DNA from: Panulirus ornatus
Lineage: Eukaryota > Arthropoda > Malacostraca > Decapoda > Palinuridae
Direction: 5' to 3'
Assembly (NCBI RefSeq): GCF_036320965.1
Contig: NC_092238.1
Location: 57,762,609 to 57,826,608, forward strand
DNA: 64,000 bases
The notes under the pieces are model-generated. The model saw only the letters and a list, made by a program, of their open reading frames with translations, ran no database searches and had not been told where the DNA came from. Positions within the stretch are counted from its first letter, which is position 1. Each line of letters begins with the position of its first letter. Shown here piece by piece: positions 31,118 to 53,609 of the stretch. The translations under genes and the position numbers were made by a program.

Positions 31118-33087
31118 CGTTTTGGAAGGATGTAAATAAAATGCGTAAGACAAGGGAACAAATGGGAGCTTTAGTGAAGGGAAATAATGGGGAGGTGATA
31201 AAAAGTAGTGGCGATGTGAGAAGGAGATGGTGTGAGTATTTTGAAGGTTTGTTGAATGTGTTTGATGATAGAGTGGCAGATATAGGGTGTTCTGGTCGAG
31301 GTGGTGTGCAAAGTGAGAGGGTTAGGAAAGATGATTTGGTAAACAGAGAAGAGGTAGTAGAAGCTCTGCGGAAGATGAAAGCCGGCAAGGCTGCGGGTTC
31401 GTATGGTATTGCAGTGGAATTTATTTAAAAAAGGGGGGTGACTGTATTGCTGACTGGTTGGTAAGGTTATCTAATGTATGTATGACTCAGGGTGAGGTGG
31501 CTTTGCATTGGCGAAATGCTTGTATAGTGCCATTGTACAAAGGCTAAGGGGATAAAAATAAATGCTCAAATTACAGAGAAATAAGTTTGGTGAATATTCC
31601 TATTGTATTATATGGGAGGATATTGATTGAGAGGGTGAAAGCATGTACAGAGCATCAGATTGGGGAAGAGAACTGTGGTTTCAGAAGTGGTAGAGGATAT
31701 GTGTTTCAGGTGTTTACTTTGAAGAGTGTATGTGAGAAATACTTAGAAAAGCAAATGGATTTGTATGTAGCATTTATGGATCTGGAGAAGGCATATGATA
31801 GAGTTGATAGAGATGCTCTGTAGAAGGTATTAAGAATATATGGTGTGGGAGGCAAGTTGTTAGAAGCAGTGAAAAGTTTTTATCGAGGATGTAAGTTATG
31901 TGTACGTGTAGGGAGAGAGGAAAGTGATTGGTTCTCAATGAATATATGTTTGCGGCGGGGGTGTGTGATGTCTCTATGGTTGTTTAATTTCTTTATGGAT
32001 GGGGTTGTTAGGGAGGTGAATGCGAGTTTTGGAAAGAGGGGCAAGTATGCAGTCTGTTGTTGCACGCTGATGATACAGCAATGGTGGTTGATTCATGTGA
32101 GAAACTGCAGAAGCTGGTGACTGAGTTTGGTAAAGTGTGTGAAAGAAGAACGCTGAGAGTAAATGTGAATAAGAACAAGGTTATTAGGTAGAGTAGGGTT
32201 GAGGGACAAGTCAACTGGAAGGCAAGTTTGAATGGAGAAAAACTGGAGGAAGTGAAGTGTTTTAGATATCTGGGAGTGGATTTGGCAGCGGATAGGAAGC
32301 AGAAGTGAATCATAGGGTGGAGGAGGGGGCGAAAGTTCTAGGAGCGTTGAAGAATGTGTGGGAGTCGAGAACATTATCTCGGAAAGCAAAAATGGTTATG
32401 TTTGAAGGAATAGTGGTTCCAACAATGTTATATGGTTGCGAGGCGTGGGCTATGGATAGAGTTGTGCGGAGGAGGGTGGATGTGCTGGAAATGAGATATT
32501 TGAGGACAATATGTGGTGTGAGGTGGTTTGATCGAGTAAGTAATAATAGGGTAAGAGAGATGTGTGGTAATTAAAAGATTGTGGTTAGGAGAGCAGAAAT
32601 GGGTGTTTTGAAATTGTTTGGTCACATTGAGAGAATGAGTGAGGAAAGATTGACCAAGAGGATATATGTGTCAGAGGTGGACGGAACGAGAAGTGGGAGA
32701 CCAAATTGGAGGTGGAAAGATGAAATGAAAAAAATTTTGAGTGATCGGGGCCTGAACATGCAGGAGGGTGAAAAGCGTGCAAGGAATAGGGCGAAATGGA
32801 ATGATATTGTATACTGGGATCGAAGTGCTGTCAGTGGATTGAACCAGGGCATGTGAAGCGTTTGGGGTAAACCATGGAAAATTCTCTGGGGCCTGGATGT
32901 GAAAAGTGAGGTGTGGTTTCGGTGCATTATTACATGACAGCTAGAGACTGAGTGTGAAAGATTGTGGCTTTTGTTGTCTTTTCCTAGCGATACCTCGCGT
33001 ACATAAGGGGGGAGGGGGTTGTTATTTCATGTGTGACGGGGTGGCGATGGGTGTGTATATATATGTATACGTTAAGATGTATAGGTA
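31118..33087 (+). mobile_element. LINE copy 15: 5'-truncated, inserted beside the Ig exon
   Basis: Sense copy starting in the linker (FWKDVNKMRKTREQMG) only about 95 bp after the exon donor. It contains the finger region (31100-31428), [11 protein letters not shown], motif A (31740-31823, AFMDLEKAYDRVDRDAL then a stop), a frameshifted motif C, C-terminal pieces (32305-32574, 32581-32856 with [15 protein letters not shown] and [10 protein letters not shown]) and a long 3'UTR. It breaks off at GTATAGGTATAACG, where an antisense LINE begins, so the terminal hairpin is missing. Pseudogene. Confidence 0.92.
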
Positions 33088-36000
33088 TAACGAAAAAATA
33101 GCCCAACCTACCCACATACACCTGTATATACATACACGTCCACACACGCACATGTAAATACCTATGCATTTCAACGTATACATATAGAGACCTATACATA
33201 CACACACATTCACATAATTCATACTTGTTGCCTGTATTCATTTTCGTCGCCACCCCGCCAGAACCCCCTCCCCCCGCATGCGTGCGAGATAGCGCTAGGG
33301 AAAGACAACAAAAGGTCACATTCGTTCAAACTCAGTCTCTAGCTGTCATGTATAATGCACAGAAACCAAAGCTCCCTTTCCACATCCTGGCCCCACAAAA
33401 CTTTCCATCGCATATCGCAGACGCATCACATGCCCTGGCTCATACCACTGACAGCACGTCAATCCCAGTATACCACATCGTTCCAATTCACTCTATTCCT
33501 TGCATGCCTTTCACCCTCCTGTATGTTCAGGCCCCGATCGCTCAAAATCTTTTTCACTCCACCTTTCCACCTCCAATTTGGTCTCCCACTTCTCGTCCCA
33601 TCCACCTCTGACACATATTTCCTGTTTGTCAATCTTTCCTCACTCACTCTCTCCATGTGACCAAACCATTTGAAAACACGTTCTTCCTCTCTATCAACTA
33701 CACTCATTTTATTACCACACGTCTCTCTTCCCGTTTCATTACTTACTCGATCAAACCACCTCACACCCCATATTGTCCTCTCACATCTCATTTCCAAGAC
33801 ATCCATCCTCTTCCGCACATTTCTATCTATAGCCCACTCCTCGCAACGATATAACATTGACGGCACCACTATTCCTTCAAACATACCCATTTATGCTTTC
33901 CGAGATAACGTTCTCGCCTTCCACACATTTTTCAACGCTCCCAGATCGTTCGCCCACTCTCCCACCCTATGACTCACCTCCGCTTCCATGGTTCCCTCCG
34001 CTGCCAAATCCACTCCGAGATATCTAAAACATTTCACTTCCTTCAGTTTTTCTCCATTCAAATTTACGACCCAATTGACTTGTCCCTCAACCCTACGATA
34101 CCTAATAACTTTCATCTTAATCACATTTATTCTCAGCTTTCTTCTTTCACACACTTTACCAATATCAGTCACCAGCTTCTCCAGTTTCTCATCCGCAACA
34201 GCCACCAACGCTCTATCATCAGCGAACAACAACTGACACCCTTCCCTGCTTTCTCATGCACAACAGATTGCATACTTGCCCCTCTCTCCAAAACTCTTTT
34301 ATTCACCTCCCTAATAACCCCATCCATAATCAAATTAAACAACCATGGAGACATCGTGCACCCCTGCCATAAACCGACATTCACTGGGAACCAATCAATT
34401 TCATCTCTTCCTACTCGTACACATGCCTTACACCCTCGATAAAAAGTTTTCACTGATTCTGGCAATTTGCCTCCTACACCATATATTCTTAATACTTTCC
34501 ACAAAGCATCTCTATCAACTCTATCATATGTTTTCTCCAGATCCATAAATGCTACATACAAATCCATTTGTTTTTCTAAATATTTCTAACATACATTATT
34601 CCAAGCAAATACCTGATCCACACATCCTGTACCACTACTGAAACCACACTGCTCTTCCCCAATCTGATGCTCTGTATATGCCTTCACCCTCTCATTGAAT
34701 ATGCTCCCATATAATTTCCCAGGAATGCTCAACAAACTTATACCTCTGTAATTTGAACACTCACCTTTATCCCCTTTGCCTTTGTACAATGCCACTCTGC
34801 ATGCATTCCGCCAATCCTCTGGCACCTCTCCATGAGTCATACATGCATTAAATAACCTTACCAACCAGTCAACAATACAGTCACCCCTCCCCCCTTTTTA
34901 ATAAATTCCACTGCAATACATTCCAAACCCACTGCCTTCCCGGATTTCATCTTCCGCAAAGATTTTTACTGCCTCATCTTTGTTTACTAAATCATTCTCT
35001 CTAACCCTCTCAATTTGCACACCACCTCGACCAAAACACCCTGTATCTGCAACTCTATCATCAAAACACATTCAACAAACCTTCCAAATACTCAGTCCGT
35101 CTCCTTCTTACATTACCACTACTTGTTATTCCCTCCCCATTTGCCAGTTACACCAATGTTCCTATTTGTTCTCTTGTCTTACGCACTTTATTTACCTCCT
35201 TCTAAGACATCTTAAAATTCTATCTAAAATTTAATGATACACTCTCACCTCAACTCTCGTTTGTCCTTTTTTTCACATCCTGCACCTTTCTCTTGACTTC
35301 CTCCCTCTTTCTTTTATACATCTCCCAGTCATTTGCATTATTTCCCAGCAAAATCGTCCAAATGCCTCCCTCTTCTCTTTCACTAATAACCTTACCTCTT
35401 CACCCCACGACTCACTACCCTTTCTAATCTGCCCACCTCCCTCGCTTGTCATGCCACAAGCATCTTTTGCGCAAGGTATCACTTCTTCATTAACAACATC
35501 CCATTCCTCCCCTACTCCCCTTACGTGCCTTGTTCTCACCTTTTTCCATTCTGTACTCAGTTTCTCCTGGTACTTCCTCACACAAGTCTCCTTCCCAAGC
35601 CTACTTACTCTCAACACTGCCTTCACGACAACATTCTCTCTTCTTTCCTAAAAACCTCTACAAATCCTCACCTTCGCCTCTAGAAGATAATCATCAGACA
35701 ATCCACCAGTTACACCTCACAGGACATTAACATCCAAATATCACTTTTTCGCGTGCCTATCAATCAACACATAATCCAATAACACTCTCTGACCATCTCT
35801 CCTACTTACATACGGATATCTATGTATATCTCTCGTTTTGAACCAGGTATTCCCAATCAGTAGTCCTTTGTCAGCTCAAAAATCTACAAGCTCTTCACCA
35901 TTTACATTTACAACAGGTGCATATGCACCAATAACAACCCATCTCTCTCCATTAACTTTCAGTTTTACCCATATCAATCTAGAGTTTTCTTTCTTACACT

Positions 36001-36415
36001 CTATCACATACTCCCAACGCTCCTGTTTCAGGAGTAGTGCTACTCCTTCCCTTGCTCTTGTACTCTCACCAAACCCTGACTTTACTTCCAAGACATTCCA
36101 AAACCACTCTGCCCCTCTACCCTTGAGCTTCAGTTCATTCAGAGCCAAAACATCTAAGTTCCCTTCCTCAAACATACTACCTATTTCTTCTTTTTTCTCA
36201 TTTTGGTTACATACGCACACATTTAAACTCCCCAATCTGAGCCTTCTAGGAGGATGAGCACTCCTCGCGTGACTCCTTCTTCTGTTTCCCCTTTTAAAAG
36301 TTAAAATATATGGAGGGGAGGGTTTCTGGCCCCCCGCTCCAGTCCCCTTTAGTCGCCTTGTACGACAAGTGAGGAATGCGTAGGAGGTATTCTTTCTCCT
36401 TTATCAATATATTCT

Positions 36416-36417
<2 letters not shown>
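33088..36417 (-). mobile_element. LINE copy 16: nearly complete including 5'UTR, decayed
   Basis: Antisense copy of 3.3 kb. From the right: 5'UTR (36235-36417) with the GACTAAAGGGGACTGGAGCG-like block and GTATTCTTTCTCC; endonuclease (35876-36235) with LNVCVCNQNEKKEEIGSMFE, DVLALNELKLKG (the catalytic E region) and VALLLKQERWEY. The GDLNAK part is deleted (IIGAYAPVVNVNGEELVDF). The linker is 35273-35626, RT 34169-34864 (AFMDLEKTYDRVDRD, motif A), C-terminus 33459-33890 and 33891-34232, then 3'UTR to 33088. The terminal 60 bp tail is missing at the inverted contact with copy 15. Confidence 0.93.

Positions 36418-36510
<93 letters not shown>
36418..36510. repeat. (TA)n microsatellite
   Basis: TA tract directly upstream of the 5'UTR of antisense LINE copy 16 and directly upstream of the truncated sense copy 17. 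Two LINE 5' ends face each other across it. Confidence 0.98.
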
Positions 36511-36513
<3 letters not shown>

Positions 36514-39057
36514 TGTTGAGAGTATGTAATGGACTGTAAGAGAGTACACTCTAGATTGATATTGGTAAAACTGGAAGTGGATGGAGAGAGAGATGGGTGA
36601 TTATTGGTTCATATGTACCTAGATGTGAGAACAAAGATCATGAGAGCCAAGTATTTTGGGAGCAGCTGAGTGAGTGTGTTACTAGTATTGATGAACGAAA
36701 CTGGACTATAGTGATGGGTGATTTGAATACAAAGGTGCGTAATGCGGCAGTTTAGGGAATAATTTGTGTACATGGGGTGATCTCTGTTGTAAATGGAATT
36801 GGTGAAGAGCTTGTGGATTTATGTGCTGGAAAAGGACTGGTGATTAGGAATACCTGGTTTAAAAAGAGAGATATACATAAGCATACGTATGTAAATAGAA
36901 AAGATGGCCAGAGAACGTTATTGGATTACGTGATAATTAATAGCCGTGATAAAGAGAGATTTTTGGATGTTAATGTGATGAGAGGTGCAACCGGAGGGAT
37001 GTCTGATCATTATCTTGTGGAGGCGAAGGTGAAGATTCGTAGAAGTTTCCAGAAAAGAAGAGGGATTGTTGGTGTGAAGAGAGTGGTGAGAGTAAGTGAG
37101 CTTGAGGAGGAGACTTTTTTGAGGAGGTACCAGGAGAGACTGAATGCAGAATGGAAAAAGGTGAGAGCAGAGGACGTAAGGGGATTGGGGGAGGAATGGA
37201 ATGTATTTAGGGAAGCAGTGATTGCTTGCGCAAAAGGTGCTTTTGGCACGAGAAGCGTAGGAGGTGGGCAGATTAGAAAGTGTAGCGAGTGTTGTGATGT
37301 AGAAGTAAGATTATTAGTGAAAGAGAAGAGAGAGGCATTTGGACAAGTTTTGCAGGGAAATAATGCAAATGACTGGGAGATGTATAAAAGACAGAGGCAC
37401 GAGGTCAAGAGAAAGGTGCGATAGGTGAAAAAGAGGGCAAATGACAGTTAGGGTGAGAGTGTGTCATTAAATTTTAGTGAGAATGAAAAGATGTTTTGGA
37501 AGGAGGTAGATAAAATGCGTAAGATAAGAGAACAAATGGGAACTTCGGTGAAGGGGGCTAATGGAGAGGTGATAATAAGTAGTGGTGATGTGAGAAGGAG
37601 ATGGAGTGAGTATTTTGAAGGTTTGTTGAATGTGTTAGATGATAGAGTGGTAGATATTGGGAGTTTTGGTGGAGGTGGTTTCGAAGTGAGAGGGTTAGGG
37701 AGAATATTTTAGTAAACAGAGACGAGGTAGTAAAATCTCCGCAGAAGATGAAAGCTGGCAAGGCACCGGGTTTCCATGGTATTGCAGTGGAATTAATTAA
37801 TAGAGTGGGTGTCTGTCTTGTTGGCTGGTTGGTAAGGATATTTAATGTAAATATGACTCATGGTGAGGTGGCTGACGATTGGCGGAATGTATGCATAGTA
37901 CCATTGTACAAAGGCAAAGGGGATAAAGGTGAGTGGTCATATTACAGAGGTATAATTTTTTTGAGTATTCCTGGGAAACTATATGGGAGGGTATTGTTTG
38001 ACAGGTTGAAGGCATGTACAGAGCATCAGATTCGGGAAGAGCAGTGATGTTTCAGAAGTGGTAGAGGATGTGTGGATGAGGTGTTTGCTTTGAAGAATGT
38101 CTGTGAGGAATACTTAGAAAACCAAATCGATTTGTATGTAGTACTTATGGATCTTGAGAAGGCATATGAGAGAGTTGATAGAGATATTCTGTGGACGGTA
38201 TTAAGTATATATGGTGTGAGAGGCATGGTGTTAGAAGCAGTGAAAAGTTTTTATCGAGGATATAAGGCATGTGTACGAGTAGGAGAGGAAAGTGATCGGT
38301 TCTCAGTGAATGTCTGTTTGTGGCAGGAGAGCTTGATGTCTCCAGGGTTGCATAATCTCTTTATGGATGGGGTTGTTAGGAAGGTAAATGCAAGAGTCTT
38401 GGAGAGAGGGGCAAGTATGCAGTCTGTTGTGGATGAGAGAGCTTGGGAAGTGAGTCAGTTGGTGTTCGCTGATGATACAGCGCTGGTAGCTGATTGGGGT
38501 GAGAAACTGTAAAAGCTGGTGACTGAGTTTGCCAAATGTGTGACAGAAGAAATCTGAGAGTAAATGTTAATAAGAGCAAGGTTATTAGGTACACTGGGGT
38601 TGAGGGACAAGTCAATTGGGAGGCAAGTTTCAATGGAGAAAAACTAGAGGAAGAGTAGTGTTTTAGATATCTGGGAGTGGATGTGGCAGCAGATGGAAAA
38701 ATGGAAGCGGAAGTGAGTCACTGGGTGGGGGAGGGGGCGAAAGTTCTGGGAGTGTTGCAAAATGTGTGGAAGTCGAGAACATTATCTCGGAAAGCAAAAA
38801 TGGGTATGTTTGAAGGAATAATGGTTCCAACAATGGTACAAGGTTGTGAGGCGTGGGCTATAGAATGAGCTGTGTGGAAGAGGGTGGATGTTCTGGAAAT
38901 GAGATGTTTGAGGACAATATATGGTGTGAGGTTTGATCGAGCAAGTAATGAAGGTTGAGAGAGGGGTGTGTTAATAGAAAGAGTTTGTTTGAGAAAGCAG
39001 AAGAGAGTTTCGTCACGGTTTTCGTCATGGTTTCGTTACATGGAGTATGTATATATA
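36511..39057 (+). mobile_element. LINE copy 17: endonuclease to C-terminus, truncated at both ends
   Basis: Sense copy that starts in the endonuclease. The open piece 36777-37424 (215 aa) contains NTWFKKRDIHKHTYVNRKDG, LLDYVIINSRDKERFLDV and TGGMSDHYLVEAKVKIRRSF (SDH motif intact), then the linker. RT pieces at 37748-38047 and 38072-38512 show LMDLEKAYERVDRD (motif A), a corrupted motif B (CLWQESLMSPGL) and [12 protein letters not shown]-terminal sequence fades out at the FGHM region (39000-39045), where copy 18 begins. It has stops and frameshifts. Confidence 0.92.
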
Positions 39058-47284
<8,227 letters not shown>

Positions 47285-47304
47285 ATATATATATATGTAT
47301 ATAT

Positions 47305-49704
47305 TCTATGAGTGCAGGGGGAAAATGAAACACGATTAGTTCCCAAGCGCACTTTCGTGTAATAATCACATCATCAGGGGAGACACGAGAGACAAATATA
47401 AGTCAGTTGATATACATCAAAGAGATGAAGCTAGGACGCCATTTGGTAAACATGTGATTGTCCAAAACATAAAACGAGCGTTCATAAACTTATCATTTTA
47501 CAAATTTTATCAGCAATAAAGTTATTCAATTTGTAAAGACCTTCACTAATATTGAGATTATAATTCTTTGTGTATTTGATAATAGAAGATGCAATGAAGT
47601 TTCTCTTGGTAACAGAGTTAGAGTTAATAAGTGAAATGGCGTTAGTCCCGTCAATACAATGATCATAGTTTTTAACGTGATTAAACAAGGCATTTGATTC
47701 TTGTCCTGTTCTTATACTATATTTATGTTGCTTAAGTCTAACAGAAAGATCCTTACTAGTCTGACCAACATAAAATTTATCACAGTTTCCGCAAGGCACT
47801 TTATAGATACATCCAAGAGAATTTTCTGGTGAATTCCTGATGAAGATATTCTTTATAGTATTATTGTTGCTAAAGGCAACATTTACATTAAAGGATTTAA
47901 GCAACATGGGAAGCAAAGTGAAATTATTATCAAAAGTAAGAACTAAAAGATTCTTGGTGTGAATCTGAGGTTTCGGCTCAACTCTATAAAATGATCTAAT
48001 TGCTAAATTATGGGATTCATCAATGAAAGATCTAGGGTACTTTAACTTAGATCCAATAGAATATATCTTCTCAAACTCATCATCAATAAACTCTGGACTG
48101 TAAATGCCTAATCCCCTGAGGAACATAGATTGATATGATGATAATTTAACTCTCTCATGTTGAGATGAGTAATAATGAATGTATGAGCATACATTGGTGG
48201 GTTTTCTGTTAATGCTAAGCTTAAACTTGTTTCATTGTCTATGGATCATGCAATCTTAAAATGGTAACATACCATTATTTTCATTTTCTACAGTACATTT
48301 GATGGAAGGTACTAAATTGTTAAGTAAGGGGAGAAATATTTGTAGATTTTCATTTGTTGGCCAAACACAAAGAACATCATCTACATACCTAAACCAAATT
48401 GCATTAGAAGGTAAGATATCCTTTAGTAATTTGTTTCAAAAAAATCCATATAAAGATTACTTAGTACAGGTGAAAGAGGGTTACCCATTGCCATACCAAA
48501 TTTTTGAGCATAATAATCTCCATTGAATTGAAATACACAGTCTTTTATACACAATTTTATCAGTTCAATGAAATTAGACTTTGAAACAGGTAAATGAAAA
48601 TTATCCAAGACATAAAGTAGATATTCTAAAAGGTCATGAACTGGAACTTTAGCGAAAAGTGAGGAAACGTCAAAGCTAACTAGTTTGAAATCAAAATTAA
48701 CATTGACATTGTTTAGCTTGTTGACTAAATCTACATTGTTCATGATATTAGAATTTGATACCTTACCCACTAAAAGGCTTTTTAAAGAAACTAACCATTT
48801 TGATAATTTATATGTGATGGAGCCTACTGAACTCACTATAGGTCATGATGGAAAATTCTGTTTATGTGTTTTGATAAGTCTATACATATATGGCAATGAA
48901 GGGGACAAAGATGACAAACTTTTGATAAGAGAAACGTTAGTTTTCAACAACAGCTTTATTTCTTTATTGAAATGAGAATTAACTGCTTCTAAGGGATTTT
49001 TACTAAGTTTAGAATATGTTGTGTCATCATTTAGAAGATCATTCATTTTAGGTAAATAGTTACTTTTGTCTAAAATCACAACAGAGTTACCCTTATCTGC
49101 TTTAGTAATATGTATATCCTAGTCTTTTTTTAAGGTGTTAATAGCACCTATGAATCTTTTAGGGCAATTAGCTTCCGCTGGTTTTCACAAACTGGCATAC
49201 ACTAAACCCTTACATATATTAATTTCATCATTACTTGAATTACTGTATTTTTCTTAATTGATAAAAGACTTTGTAACATCAACACAGCTGGCTCCCCTGT
49301 TAGAGCAAACAAAACTTAAACCATACTCTAATGCTCACAAGGAATCTTTATCTAGTTGTTTTTTAGACAGGTTTACCACAAAAGATAGGTTTGTGTTCAT
49401 GGTCCAGTCGCTGTTTTCAATAAGATGGTCCAGCTTACAATTTAGTGACACTTGTAGCCTATTGCGTTCTTTCCTTAATGTATCATAGCAATAGTCCGAC
49501 ATTTGGCTCTTCCAGTGTGTCGGTATTGCTATTTGAAAGGCACGTTTCTTCCCTCATGAAATGCGAAAAGCCTCCTCCATTTCAAGTGTCTTTAATTCAA
49601 TATTTTTCTTTAAAATAATATTTTGGAATTGTTCAAATGGTCGACCAGACAGCTGGAACAAACTTTGAGGTAGGACAGATCTTGGCATCACTTGTTCATG
49701 AAGT
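47305..49704 (-). mobile_element. Penelope-like element 2: antisense, nearly complete, pseudogene
   Basis: 2.4 kb reverse-oriented PLE sharing a short TA run with LINE copy 20. On the minus strand: N-terminal region (about 49100-49704, broken by stops), 48843-49079 with VILDKSNYLPKMNDLL and YMYRLIKTHKQNFPS, RT 48423-48836 with SFDVSSLFAKVPVHDLLEYL (motif A), GMAMGNPLSPVLSNLYM (motif B), a broken YVDD region near 48380, and an open GIY-YIG frame 47482-48126. Two to four stops and frameshifts inactivate it. Its 3'UTR (47305-47480) carries the CTGATGATGTGATTATTACACG box. Confidence 0.92.
47482..48126 (-). CDS. PLE C-terminal GIY-YIG endonuclease frame, 214 aa
   Basis: Open frame of PLE 2. It has a connector with LKYPRSFIDESHNLA, then the nuclease: GCIYKVPCGNCDKFYVGQTS (the GIY and YIG tyrosines appear as CIY and YVG, with a CxxC pair between), DLSVRLKQHKYSIRTGQ (catalytic Arg), LFNHVKNYDHC, and FIASSIIKYTKNYNL, where the catalytic Glu seen in PLE 1 and 3 (IIES(F/S)IIKY) is replaced by Ala. 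Family knowledge: this domain nicks target DNA for PLE integration. The Glu loss predicts an inactive nuclease even if expressed. Confidence 0.85.
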   Translation of the reverse strand: MFLRGLGIYSPEFIDDEFEKIYSIGSKLKYPRSFIDESHNLAIRSFYRVEPKPQIHTKNLLVLTFDNNFTLLPMLLKSFNVNVAFSNNNTIKNIFIRNSPENSLGCIYKVPCGNCDKFYVGQTSKDLSVRLKQHKYSIRTGQESNALFNHVKNYDHCIDGTNAISLINSNSVTKRNFIASSIIKYTKNYNLNISEGLYKLNNFIADKICKMISL

Positions 49705-52078
<2,374 letters not shown>

Positions 52079-52102
52079 ATATATATATATATATATATAT
52101 AT
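52079..52102. repeat. Short (TA)n tract
   Basis: 24 bp of TA between two opposite 5' ends (LINE copy 21, antisense, and SINE-like element, sense). Confidence 0.95.
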
Positions 52103-52341
52103 CCCCTAATCCCTGGGGATAGGGGATTAAGAATACTTCCCACGTATTCCCTGCGTGTCGTAGAAGGCGACTAAAAGGGGAGGGAGCGGGGGGCTGGAAA
52201 TCCTCCCCTCTCATTTTTTTTTTAATTTTCCAAAAGAAGGAACAGAGGGGGGGCCAGGTGAGAATATTCAACAAAGGCCCAGTCCTCTGTTCTTAACGCT
52301 ACCTCGCTAACGCGAGAAATGGCGAATAGTTTAAAAGAAAA

Positions 52342-52343
<2 letters not shown>
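52103..52343 (+). mobile_element. SINE-like short element, complete sense copy
   Basis: Reference copy of the 240-bp element. 5' end CCCTGGGGATAGGGGATTAA; the LINE 5'UTR-like block GTGTCGTAGAAGGCGACTAA at about 52155-52174; then GCGGGGGGCTGGAAATCCTC. The internal inverted repeat is GAACAGAGG (52240-52248) with CCTCTGTTC (52284-52292), and inside it GGGCC (52251-52255) with GGCCC (52276-52280). The 3' hairpin CGCTACCTCGCTAACGCG lies near 52297-52314, followed by GGCGAATAGTTTAAAAGAAA and (TA)n. No ORF. It probably depends on the LINE machinery, whose 5'UTR and 3' hairpin it shares. Confidence 0.87.

Positions 52344-52378
<35 letters not shown>
52344..52378. repeat. (TA)n microsatellite
   Basis: 35 bp of TA following the A-rich end of the SINE-like element. 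On its right begins the middle of an antisense LINE 3'UTR. Confidence 0.96.
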
Positions 52379-52382
<4 letters not shown>

Positions 52383-53609
52383 CATTCCTTACACACACAC
52401 AGATACATACATATATATACATTTACATAACTCATACTGTCTGCCTTTGTTCATTCGCATCGCCACCCTGCCACAAATGAAATAACAACATCCTCCCCCC
52501 TCCTCAAGTGCGCGAGGTAGCGCTAGAAAAACACAACAAAGGCCACATTCGTTCACACTCAGTCTCTAGCTGTCATTTAATAATGCACCGAAACCACAGC
52601 TCCCTTTCCACATCCAGGCCCACAAAACATTCCATGGTTTACCCCAGACATTTCACATGCCCTGGTTCAATCCACTGACAGCCCTTCGACATCGGTATAC
52701 CCCATCATTCCAATTCACTCTATTCCTTACACGCCTTTCACCCGCCTGCATGTTCAGGCCCCGATCACTCAAAATCTTTTTCACTCCATCTTTCTACCTC
52801 CAATTTGGTTTTCCACTTTTCCTCGTTCCCTTCACCTCTGACACAGATACCCTCTTGGTCAATATTTCCTCACCCATTCTCTCCATGTGACCAAACAGTT
52901 TCAAAACACCTTTTCTTCTCTCTCAGTCACACTCTATTACCACACATCTCTCTTACCCTATTATTACATACTCGATCAAACCATCTCACACCACATACTG
53001 TCCTGAAAAATCTCATTTCCAGCACATCCACCCTCCTCCGCACAACTCTATGCATAGCACACGCCTTGCAACCATGTAACATTGTTGAAACCACTATTCC
53101 TTCAAACATACCCATTTTTGTTTTCCGAGATAATGTTCTCTACTTCACACTCTTTCCAACGCTCCCAGAACTTTCTCCCCCTCCCCACACCATGAATCAC
53201 TTCTGCTTCCATGGTTCCATCTGCTGCCAAATCCACTCCCAGACATCTAAAACACTTCACTTCCTCCAGTTTTTCTCCATTCAAACTAACCCCCCAATTG
53301 ACTTGTCCCTCAACCCTACTGTGCTTAATTAACCTTGCTGTTATTCACATTTACTCTCAGCTTTCTTCTTTCACACACTTTACCAAACACAGTCACCAGC
53401 TTCTGCAGTTTCTCACACGAATCAGCCACCAGCGCTGCATCATCAGCGAGCAACAACTGACTCACTTACCAAGCACTTTCATCCACAACAGACTGCATAC
53501 TTGCCCCTCTTTCCAAAAGTCTTGCATTCATCTCCCTAACAACCCTATCCATTAATAAATTAAACTACCATGGAGACATTACACACCCCTGCCGCAAACC
53601 TACATTCAC
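52379..53609 (-). mobile_element. LINE copy 22: truncated at both ends
   Basis: Antisense LINE lacking the terminal hairpin (it starts within the 3'UTR at CACACACACAGATACATACA) and lacking everything upstream of RT motif B ([12 protein letters not shown]). Pieces: C-terminus 52927-53115 ([20 protein letters not shown]) and 53102-53284 ([20 protein letters not shown]), and a motif C region with LLADDAALVADS. A frameshift lies near 53150. At 53609 it meets the 5' end of sense LINE copy 23. Confidence 0.9.

Noticed and set aside
52103..52343. Miniature inverted-repeat DNA transposon (MITE)
   Set aside because: The inverted repeats lie inside the element and not at its ends. The ends are asymmetric (GGGGATAGGGGA start, A-rich end) and match the LINE, so a retroposed SINE-like origin fits better.
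52103..52343. tRNA-derived SINE head
   Set aside because: I looked for A and B box promoter motifs in the first 100 bp and saw no convincing pair.
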